The position numbers were made by a program, and so were the translations under genes. Below the pieces are notes generated by a model, which had not been told where the DNA came from, did no database searches, and was given only the letters and a program-made list of their open reading frames with translations. Shown one piece after another: positions 13,163 through 23,573 of a stretch of 64,000 nucleotides of DNA (its first letter is position 1; every line of letters begins with the position of its first letter). The stretch spans positions 13,077,268 to 13,141,267 of the forward strand of contig BSYO01000024.1 of assembly GCA_033239525.1 (NCBI GenBank), in the 5' to 3' direction. This DNA is from Nepenthes gracilis (lineage: Eukaryota; Streptophyta; Magnoliopsida; Caryophyllales; Nepenthaceae).

Positions 13163-13262
13163 NNNNNNNNNNNNNNNNNNNNNNNNNNNNNNNNNNNNNN
13201 NNNNNNNNNNNNNNNNNNNNNNNNNNNNNNNNNNNNNNNNNNNNNNNNNNNNNNNNNNNNNN
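13163..13262. other. Assembly gap (100 N)
   Basis: Exactly 100 N, the usual filler for a gap of unknown size. It lies inside the 3' LTR on the left and exactly at the duplication boundary of copy B on the right. The missing sequence could include the rest of the LTR, exon 1 of copy A and the 3' flank of copy B. Confidence 0.98.
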
Positions 13263-16200
13263 CAAAGATATACAGGTGCTTTTGATGTTGCATATTGATT
13301 GATAACCTTATATTTATGGATTTTGCTAAAGTCTTTCTAAATATTTGATTATCTTATCCTCTCAATTGTTGAAAAATACCGTCTTTATATGGTTAAGGTA
13401 AAATGATTACAACCATTAGTAAAATAAAAAAAAGTTTAATATTTTAAAGATCTAAAGAAAACCATATACCATTGCAACTATTCCACCACATTAAGACAAT
13501 CACATTTCTAATGACAAATAACGACAATTATAATAATAAAATTTTAAATCATGTCAAGTAAAGTTGACAATATGATTTAACTTTTGTAATTCTTCTCAAT
13601 TTGGTATGATAGCCTCCAAGTATAAAAATAATTTTAAATTATTTTATATCACATTAATTTTATAGGTATAATCTTCATTATTTTTTTTCAACTGTAGCTA
13701 ACTTATATCATTCTAAGACAAATAACCCACTATAATCCATTTAAGGAAATTATTGTCATGAACTAAGACATATAACCTATGGGTCCTGAATTCAATCTTT
13801 AAGAAAAATGATGAAAACGATAAATAGAAAACCCATAAAAGTAAAATTACCCAGAAAAAAACAGACATTGAAGTAGAGTGGAACCGAGTCATGCTCATTA
13901 GTACCCCTTCCGTTGAAAAAAGAGGAAGGGTCCTGAATAACCGATCTTTCTTTGAGCAACTAAAAATCTCTTTAGTTGATTAATCTGTGATGTTCTTGAT
14001 CCGTAATACTAATGTAATCCAAATGATTTTTAGATTGATCAAAAGATCCTTTCAATTGACTAGAGCATGGTACTGGAGAATAAGCATTAGCTAATTTAAT
14101 ACCAACAATTGAGGTAAGACAGATAATAAAAGTGATTCCACCAAAGTGATCATAAGCTTCCAAAAGAAGCCCTCATTGGTTCAAGCACCCACCACACATC
14201 AGATACAAGGTCGGGCCGATCCCTTCGGCTCAGTCGACAACACCTCAATGCCAAGTAAGCTAATTGCTTGGCAAGTACAAACGGCCAATCTCCAGCTAAG
14301 GGGTCCAGAATAGCATTTAGATCATCATTATCCAAAGCAAATTGCACTTTTGTCGATATTGTCATGGCAGGCATCCCAGTTAGCAAGCGCAACAAAATAA
14401 TTCCAAAGGCAAAAATATCAGACTTTAATGTGAGTTCTCCTGTCGAGATGAACTCGGGATCTACATATGCAAAAGTGCCCATCGGATTATCGGTTCTATA
14501 ATACCTTGTTGTGTTCCCCGCAGTGTTAGAGATTGCATGAGAGATTCCACAATCACCGAGCTTGCACAAGAAGTTTTTATCGAGGAGAATATTGGCAGGT
14601 TTTAAGTCACCATGAACTATGCTGAATGGTCGATTGGAATGTAGGAAGACAATGACCGAGCATAATTCTATGGCAATCCGTACTCGTGTTTGCCATGGTA
14701 GAGGGAGAGTGCCGTCCTTACAATTGAGTCGGTCTTCCAAGCTTCCATTGGGAAGATACTCATAAATGAGGGCCCATCTTTCGGGGCAGATGCCCATAAG
14801 AGTCACAAGGTTTGGATGCCGTAATTTGCTCAAAACGTCGACCTAAATTACAATAAAGAAAGAATTGAGAGTATGTCCAAGATACAATAAAGATTGCAAA
14901 TGTTGCCTCTATAAATAAGTAATATCATTGTTAATTGGTCTACATATTATCTTTCAACTTTTCTTTCTTTGTCATTTCGTGGTTGGGACCCAACAACATG
15001 GAAGTCTCTTATACTAAGTTGCATAGATGCAAATATCGGCATATATATAGTGGTATCGGGATCCTCTAATATTAATATTTTTCAATATTAAAATATTATC
15101 GTGATATGTTTTCTACAAATAATATATCCAATATCGATAAAAATGGTTCAATATTATCACCCATGCAGGGTGGCCTTTTTACAGGGAGAGGGGGCCAGAT
15201 GGAGTGAACAACCAACACTCTTGTGGCAATGATGCATATAGCATATTATGTATAGAAAAGAAGAACATTGAGTTAGATAGCAAGTCATCTTTCCATGGGA
15301 CAAGAGGATCAATTCTTGATAAAAATCAGGCAAAAATTCCTTCTTTTTAAACTTTTATCTTCTTAAAAGTTAGCTTTAGTAATTTCCGATTCATCTAGAA
15401 GCATTTTAATGTATCACCAAATACTGCAATTGAGAAAATCTCAAAAGCTTTTGCTAAAGAGAAGTTCAAGTAATCATAAAGTAATCTAATCAAATACATT
15501 ATAAGGAGAATAGAAGTGAAGCATTCACATGATAACTCCATTATAAACTAAGCTAGGTGAGGCAAATGAAGAGTGAAAGCAATAGTGGGTTAGAGCTCTT
15601 ATGGTATTCTGCTCCTATGTTCACCCAACAGCAGAAATTCAACAACTAGCTCAAAATTGAACAATACAAATGTTGTTACTAAGAATAGAAAAATTTTATA
15701 TATTGTAAATAATTTAATGTAAATCTCAAACTAATTCAGATGACACTATACAAATGAAAAATCATTGTGTCAGACTTTTATAAATGTGATATATTTATCT
15801 AATTCTACTTAATATATCTATTAAGATGTAACTATTATATATTATATTGTATTACACAATAAATCATTATACATATATGCACTTGCAAATATATTGCTAT
15901 TAAATGAACACGAGCAATAATGGTTAACATGCATCCTATAATGTATATTGTTTTGAAACATATACAATAGCAGACACTTCCATATCAAAATGTGATACCA
16001 CATTAAAAATTATTTAACTCATCTAATCATTAGGAACTCAATTTCAAATAGATTTTTACTATTCAATATGCAATTATTTGTGAAGAGCCTCTTGGAATGC
16101 ATATTGTGAGGATTACCATGAGAAGTCACGCCCAATACACACGTATGACGGGCATGTATGCCAATACAAATATGAAATAATTTGTTCTGATTTTTACATT

Positions 16201-19200
16201 AATTTTGATCACAATGGGCTCCAATTTAAAGAGGGAGGATGGAGAGATGTAAAGCCCCATGAATTTTCATTAATTGAGAAAATTAGCATAAAATTATTTG
16301 CAAAACGAGGAATATTGATAAATTAATCTATCTTAGACGTATCTGCGGTCAACTTAACAAATTCAATGAAGTGTTCCACAGTTTCTTACCTCCTGTTGAA
16401 ATTCTCGATGACTCGACATATCTGGATGCGGCATCTTTACGGCAACTTCAATACCACGAAGGTAGCCTCTGTATGTGCATCCGTACCCTCCTTTCCCGAT
16501 TGTCATGGATGGATCAAAATAATTGGTAGCCTTCTCGATCTCCGAGAACGAGAATTCAGAGAAATACTTAGGGGCATGAGCGTTTAAGGCCTGAAATTCA
16601 AGTTGATTTCTCAGCTCTATGGTAGCATGGAGTGGAATCTCCCACTCCATTTCCATTTCTTCTCGTTTATTATTGCAGTTCTGTAGCAATGCTACTTCTT
16701 CCTGTTTAACCTTAAAATTAGATACCTCAATTTCACTTTCAAGTAATGATTGACATTCCAGGGCCTTCTGGAGTTCTACAGAGATCTTGTCCCGCTCATT
16801 CGTCACCTTGATCAGTGCTCGTTCAATTTCTTTTCTCTGTCTCCATTCATTAGAGTATAAATTCTCATTCTTAATACCTTCCCTGTAAAAAGACGGCACT
16901 AAAATTAGTATAACTTGACCCACCAATGCCCAGGGCTGCATGAATGCCCCCACTTGTTCCCCTCCTAGCCACCCCAATTTGTACTTTCTCATGAAAAGTA
17001 AATGAATTTAGAGATGTACAATCGCCTTGGTATTAGATTAAACTGGAATACTAGCAAGTGTACCTCATAGAGATAAGATGTCCCCTGCCTATAAACCATA
17101 TATGACAGAATGCGGGTGCTTCTTGTTGTACATAAATAGCCTTAGCTGACTTGGGCTTCTTCACTTCCCTGAAATATTAAGAAACATAGGGATGAGCATT
17201 CCCTATCGTTGATGCCATGCCCTTTATAAATTATTATGTCATACCCCTATCAATGGGATGAGTACTTCTACAATCAAATCAAAATAAAGATGAATATGTC
17301 AAGGCTCTTTGATATTTTTTAATATTATGACAATATCATAATATATTATTATATTTATAATATGTATGCCAATATTTAAAATATCAATTGACATATGCTT
17401 ATTAACTTATTATTTTTATATTTTTTTCTTTCAACATATCAAATATAAATACACATTATCTAATATATTTAATATTAATATAGTCACAATCAATATTGAT
17501 ATAAATATTTTCATCAATGTATATAAACATTCGTGTCTCGTAATGACAAACTACGAAAAGATATTGGTCATTGGGGGCTATAGAAAGGGTCAGCCATATT
17601 CAAGCATTATCTTGCAATACAGAGATATAATTCTTGTAGTTTGAATCTATTAGTTTTAGATAATGATTAAACAAACTTATATTATGTTGAGGCTTGTACA
17701 CATATGGCCAATTTTTTTTTTAAAAAAAATATAAATAATAGAATGAATCTCCTATCAATATGCGAAAAAATATAAAGATTGCAAAAATAAGCATAAGTAA
17801 GATCAACTAATTATCATTCCTAATTGATAGCCGTTGAATTGTTAACTAATAATTAGCACCAATTGGACTCATAAAAGTTTTGCTTAACATAATGCTATTG
17901 CACTCCCTTTGTCTATTTGAAAGTTAAACACTTTATTATTATTAGTTCATACCAAGGAAATTACCAATATTATTCTCAACTTTTTGCCTTTTTTAGTATT
18001 ATTGTGAAGTTTTTTTCCCCAGTTTTATGCAACTTTAATTTTAACACCAATTTCATTTGCTGGTATCTAACCACAAATATTACTTACCGAAAACAAAAAA
18101 TACATCTACGGTTTGATGCTGCTCCCATTACAAGCTTCCCAATCCTCAGCTGCCATATCAATTCAACAACCCCCTTCTCTATAGAGTCCCTTTCAATAAA
18201 TAGTTTCTCTGCCTCAACCTACACAGTGGGTCATATAATATTCTAAAAATTAGCATATAAGTGAACTATGAATGAAAATATTAATTTTAATATCAGTCAT
18301 GACTATATTAATATTTTATATATTTAATAATATATATAAATATTTAATATTAAAAAAATTAAGAATTATAAAATAATAGACAAATGTCGGTTATCATATT
18401 AGCCAAATATCAAATATTTGCTAATATATCACAATATGTTACCGATATATCAACATATTATGTTATTGTTGTGATATTAGAAGACATTGAAATTGACTGA
18501 CTTTGATACATATATATATATATATTGGCTAATATTTTTACTTATGGGTGAACTGAATTTTCCGTTGAGATTATAAATAATTTGAAAGATGGCAGAAAAT
18601 GCTTTGTCGTACTGAATAAGCCAACTCAATTATAATTATTTAGATTATAGAAAATCATGTTAGTTGTCATTGGAGGGGTCGATGAAGGATGATTATAAAG
18701 ACAAAAATCGTACCCCAGCCAAGGCACAGATGCGAACATATTCATCCAGAGCTTCAACCATAGCTTGTCTTTCCATTTTTCGATTTGCTATCACTTCCTT
18801 CTTGGTCACTGAATGAAGTGGAAATCTCCCCCCAACTGGAAGCAAACAAGATTATGTACAGAAACACATCGAAAGTTCATTCTAAAACAAGGAAGAAATG
18901 TAATGGGATAATTCACAGATGTAAAACTGCTCGATATAAGCGAGAATATTGTGAAAGCAGGCAATGCAGATATAAGTAATATTTAGAAGAACATGTATAT
19001 GTCAAAAGGAATAGCAAACACTTTCTGTAGCACTATGTACTATGCAGCAGCAATAAATAAAAAAGGAAAAGGGTTCCATGACTTTGAAATGGATTCTCAT
19101 TTGAAGTTATGATCTTCGTTTTCCATTTAAGTCATTAAGAATTGTTGGATATCTTAATAAGTAGACGCTTGACTTAAAATCTCATCCAAATTCATTAGAT

Positions 19201-19722
19201 AATTTGACATTCATGACATTTGAGTAACTGGCCTTGTGCTATGCTACCAAACAAAAAGACATACAAAAAAATATTGGGATGAATTCATTCAGAATTGTGT
19301 TGTGCTTGAATGTGCTTATAACACAAGTAAAATGCATGAGATATGAGGAAATTGTTTATAGCTAGAATAATGCTAGCCTTTGGCTAGCAAGCATCCCCTC
19401 AAACTCAAATCATCGTGTTATAACCAAAGAAAATAAAATATAAAAACAGCTGAATCAGTAAGAAAAAATTCATTTGCTTTTTCATGGGCAGAAATGATAG
19501 GAAGTAACCACAAAATACGATAGAAAGCCATCAAAGGAATGGTATTTCAACCACACTAACAAAATTTAAGTCATCATAAATAGCAATTGCCACACAATTT
19601 GTTTATACCTACTTAAATAACAATCATTGTGATTGTCACAATTATACGAGGTCAAGTTATCTATATATCTCTATATCCATCGTCCTCCTTCTCTTTTGTT
19701 ACTGTTCTATTAGGATTAGCAC
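13263..19722. repeat. Segmental duplication, unit B (partner 743-7965)
   Basis: Second unit of the duplication. It contains copy B exons 2 to 6 with the same exon lengths as copy A (122, 131, 105, 493 and 693 bases). The sequence at its left edge begins CAAAGATATACAGGTGC, as at 743. Confidence 0.85.
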
Positions 19723-21171
19723 AGTCAATATTTTATCAAAATTTTTACTTTCTATCCGATAAAAAATCAAAGCACAATATTTTCTGATGATTCTTTTTTA
19801 TAGCCTTTATATTTTATGTATAGATACTCGATTCTATATTAGTGTATTTCTTTTTCAATTCCAAGGTTTACATATGGTTAAAATTTTTGTTATAATCAAA
19901 TCGAGAAAATGAAAATTTACAACAATTTTTTTATTAAAAAAGAAAAAATGTGGATTAGTTTTTTTTTCCGATGACACTAGGTAAGTATAAATTGATACAA
20001 ATCTAAGAGTTGTCCACTCATTAGCTGTTAAGTTAATAGTTTGTGGTTCGAAGTTATCGTTACCATTTTTTTCAATAGTCAATATAAAAGATAGGGAAAG
20101 TTTTTAGATATTGTGAGCTTTGAGATACTATAGTGCCAATTGAGGGGATGGATTCAATAAAAAATGGAAGAATTTTTTCTAGGAAGGAATTGAGAAACTT
20201 GGATTCAATAATTAAGTAGAATTAAGAAATTGAGTAATCCAAATCCCAAAAAATGGTAAAATTTTCATGTATTTGTCATCATTCTTACGGCATGGCCGAG
20301 AGGTGAGGCGGAGGACTGCAAATCTTTTTACCTTAATTCAAATTAAGCTGTCATTTGATTAATAAAAAACTAGCTATCCACTTATATAACCCACCAAATT
20401 ACTCCACAAAAGAAGGAAAGGAAAGAGGCTATTGATATATATTTGATTCTAAAAATCTGAAAATTTTTGAAAAATTTTTAAATCCTCATATTTATGATTC
20501 AAAGAAAGATTATAATAAATGGAATAGATTATGTCTCAATTCTTCTCAAAGGCATTAATAAATGGATCAAATGACAACTCATAAACGGATTTGATTGATG
20601 GTTATCTATGATGATAATCTATTATATTTTATGAATTTTTAGGATAACAAAAGAATAGATTTTGTTATTATTACATCTAGTGAGATTCCTTTGTCCAAGG
20701 ATATAAACCAAGTTGAAACTAAGATAAGGTGGTATGGGAGTGGAGGTTCGAGTCCTAGCAGATGGTTAAAATGGAGGATCATATAGATTAATTTAACTAT
20801 TATTTCTAAAATGCTATCAACTACTAAACCACCAAAGATTAAGAAGAGAACACAATAAAAAATGGATCACATAAAATGCTAGCAAGATCAAACAGCAGGT
20901 AAAGCAAAGAATGAGAAGGATTACGCATAGATATGGTCTGAGACGGCTGATGAACGTGAATTATGCATATTTTCTTTCCCCCAGAGTTCCGTAACGCCCA
21001 TATGAGAACCGACATGCTCTCTTTAACTTCTTTGCCCAATGCAACGAATATCTTGTCTTCAACTACGCTTCCTGCCGGTTCCTCCACAAGCTCTTCTCTC
21101 ATGCTCGACGTCGATGCCGATGACGACTGATCGATTTTTGTATAACTTAACCCCTCGATTCCTATAACCAT
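14150..21171 (-). CDS. PUB33-type USP/coiled-coil/kinase gene, copy B (complete frame, U-box absent)
   Basis: Six minus-strand exons: 20925-21171, 18714-18835, 18088-18218, 17064-17168, 16390-16882 and 14150-14842. They sum to 1791 bases, a 596-residue frame with all phases matching. Residues about 38-160 form a USP domain (KIFVALG, ICIIHVHQP, LVMGAASDYR). Residues 203-300 are a charged coiled coil. Residues about 324-590 are a kinase: G331-G336 loop, K351, HGD at 443-445, DCG at 463-465, DPE at 494-496. HGD means non-RD, as in the family; DCG instead of DFG is unusual. The protein ends RASFGSL, exactly where relatives continue into the U-box. The ATG at 21171 gives an N-terminus of similar length to copy C; the frame stays open to 21321, so a longer start is possible. 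Relatives couple a kinase to an E3 ligase, but without the U-box ligase activity is not expected. It is about 15 residues different from copy A over the last 230. Confidence 0.88.
20285..20352 (+). pseudogene. Degenerate plastid-type tRNA-Cys(GCA)
   Basis: GGCATGGCCGAG, then AAGGCG-like and GGACTGCAAATC segments in the right order and spacing match the D-arm and anticodon arm of chloroplast trnC-GCA, including the GCA anticodon. The 3' half (TTAATTCAAATTAAGCTG) has lost the GGTTCRANYCC consensus and the acceptor pairing. It is best read as an old nuclear copy of plastid DNA, upstream of exon 1 splicing in the first intron of copy B. It is not expected to be functional. Confidence 0.6.
20745..20755 (+). 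other. Isolated Pol III B-box-like motif
   Basis: GGTTCGAGTCC is a perfect B-box match, in the first intron of copy B. No clear A-box or tRNA fold accompanies it. It could be a SINE or tRNA relic, or chance. Confidence 0.25.
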
Positions 21172-21580
21172 CGTTTGCTCACAATCAAAAGTACAAGTAC
21201 AATCAATTATCAAATCACTGGATCCACCTTCAATCCTATCGAAAGAGAAGCCAGAAACGATGAAATGAACCTTCAATTTTAGCAACCGCGGCCCTCCTTC
21301 CACCTGTCTCTTCCTCGTCACGCTATTCTCTTTCTTCGACTTCTCAAAAGAGTTTGGAACAAAACGATAAAATGATGTTACTGTAAAAGTTGAACGGATT
21401 GAAGAAGAGAGATATGAATATCGATTTGGAAAGATCTTACTTCTCCGCTAAGGCGATTACTCGCCTTATATACGAGTAGACATAAGAGATTTGAACGGAT
21501 TGATCGAGTCATCCTGGTAACTTCTCTAACATACATCAGACAAAGTCCAACGAATATACTCTCTCCTAAATTGGCGATCC

Positions 21581-21693
21581 TCTCTCTCTCTCTCCTATCC
21601 CCCGCGGTTTTAACGAAAAACGAGGGGAGAGAGAATGAGAATTGCGAATTTAGGAGATAAAACCGCGCGGGGAAAGAGAGAGAGAGAGAGAAC
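21581..21693. repeat. Long imperfect inverted repeat upstream of copy B start
   Basis: The left arm (TCTCTCTCTCTCCTATCCCC, then GCGGTTTTAA) pairs with the right arm (TAAAACCGCGCGGGG, then AAAGAGAGAGAGAG), leaving a loop of about 45 bases. The CCTAAATTGGCG segment near 21565 also pairs with the loop segment GCGAATTTAGG. It lies about 410 bases before the copy B ATG, in the probable leader or promoter. Confidence 0.65.
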
Positions 21694-21719
21694 GCGCGCA
21701 CTCAAATGGAAGAAGTCGT

Positions 21720-23310
21720 GGAGAAGAATTGGTCTACCACTTGTTTCCAGAAACCCTACCTTCATAAATAAAATTATGAGGTCAAAATTTAATAGTTATA
21801 ATTTAAAAATATAAAATATTAAAAATAGTTATTGACCCATTTTTGATTTTAAATTACTGTATAGATTAGAGAGTCATAAATTTAATTTTTATTATAGGAA
21901 GATTTGAAGTGGGTCAGACCTTAATAGTCTTAAATCTGGATTATGTATAACACAATAAGTAGACAAGATATTAGATGATTAAGGAGACTCACTCCCTTAT
22001 ATTTTTTTATGTTCAAGTCAATATTGTTTATATAAGAAAAGAAAGATGAATGATGCAGAATGTGAATACTACTACAGTTATAAAGGGATTGAATATGACG
22101 CACTTTAATAGGAAATGCCTTTGAGAAAGAGAGATGCACTTTGAGTGTACTCTATGTCCTCTTTTTTTCTTTTTCGTCCCCCTCCACTTCCTACCAGAGT
22201 GAGAGATATTTATGGTGTTAGAGGACAGTCTGATCTTCCCTGATAACTGTTCACTGAACTATCCAGATGATAAAGAGATATTATTTGGCTTGCGATTTTC
22301 AACCGGTTATGGTGGGTTTCTTTAGCGCTCGAGAAGTGGATCAGAGGCCGTTCCGATTGGGCCGATAAGTGTTAACTGGACCAGTTGGGACGTTATCCAA
22401 TTCTTAGCTAATTCCATTTGTTGATAAACCCTCTTCTTATGTTAGCTAATCGAACCCATCAGTTATATTTTTAAAATACTATATAATTTATTATCTATTA
22501 AATATTAAATATAATATTTTAAAAAGTTAATAAAATCAAATAATTTATTATATTATAAAAACTCAAATAAGTCAAAAAGTAAATGAAATCGAGTTGAACC
22601 GTACAATGTTTTAGAAAACTGCCTATACCACGATTTTTCAGTGAACCTTATGAATTTTGTACCAAATAATAAAATGATGAAAATCCATCAAAACTATGCA
22701 TAAATCGGTTAAATTAAAAATATTATCTCTATGAGTTAATCATCGGGTGGATTTTTATAATATTGGTATGAAATTAATTTTCAGAAGTCGTTGTTTTAAC
22801 TATTGTTAAGGAGTCTAATGTGAAGTTTTATGGTTAGGCTTATTTTTATTCAAAATATTATTCAATTTTTTTAAAAAAGTATGAAATATATTCAATTACT
22901 ATTTCTTTTCGGTACAAGTTTATCCTAAAAAAATTTCTAAAAAAAAGAAAAGAAGTATAAAAGTATAATCTTTCCGTGATTTTAAAATTATATTACTCAA
23001 TCTAAAAATTATGAATGGTTTAAATAGATAATATATTAACAATAATATAAATTTATATTATAATGCCATAACTAAATTACTTAATGATAACTAAAATAAG
23101 AATGCAAATAATTATGCTAGGCCCCTATTGAGGGAGAGTTGTTAGAGTTCTTTCGATGAAAAAAGTTTATTATTTATTTGACGATTAAAATTAAAAAACT
23201 TAATAAATAAATAGTAAATATTAAGTGAAATAATTTAAATAACTATATTTTCACCTAATTTACAATAATAACCGACAAAGTGGGTTCCACTAAGAGAGGG
23301 TCCCACATCA
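21720..23310. other. Intergenic spacer between copies B and C
   Basis: AT-rich with no recognisable coding or RNA gene. A GC-richer patch at about 22270-22440 shares short motifs (GATTGGGCCGA, TTAACTGGACC) with the LTR next to PRD3 at about 43070-43170, so it may be a worn LTR relic. Confidence 0.4.
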
Positions 23311-23316
23311 CTCCAG

Positions 23317-23556
23317 GCTAGGGAATGAGGGGGCGTCCAGCGCGGAGCCCCATCCAACGCCCACGGGGGCCGTTGGATTGAAATCCGATGGCCCCCTTTT
23401 TAAAAAAAAATGATTATAAAATTTAAAAATAAAAAATATTAAATTTTATATTTTTATAATTAAAATATGAAAAAAAATAAGTCGCCGAATCCAAATGGGA
23501 CGCTGGATGGCATCCAGCGCTGGGGGCTCTGGACGCCCCCCAAATCCCCATGCTAG
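23317..23556. mobile_element. MITE-like inverted-repeat element at the broken end of copy C
   Basis: About 240 bases with GC-rich ends and an AT-rich centre. The left end reads CTAGGGAATGAGGGGGCGTCCAG; the reverse complement of the right end reads CTAGCATGGGGATTTGGGGGGCGTCCAG, so the ends are imperfect terminal inverted repeats. Both arms also contain CCATCCA-type subrepeats. No transposase is present. The motif AGTCGCCGAATC occurs at about 23482 and again at about 23558, which hints at a local duplication. It lies 18 bases from the copy C stop codon. Confidence 0.6.
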
Positions 23557-23573
23557 AGTCGCCGAATCTAAGT

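Noticed and set aside
21378..21701. 107-codon minus-strand frame upstream of copy B
   Set aside because: It overlaps the inverted repeat and low-complexity GA tracts. It shows no homology to copy C upstream sequence and is better explained as leader or promoter.
22270..22440. Gene fragment or LTR in the B-C spacer
   Set aside because: Only short motifs match the LTR near 43.1 kb; there are no ends, duplication or coding potential, so it is not listed as an element.
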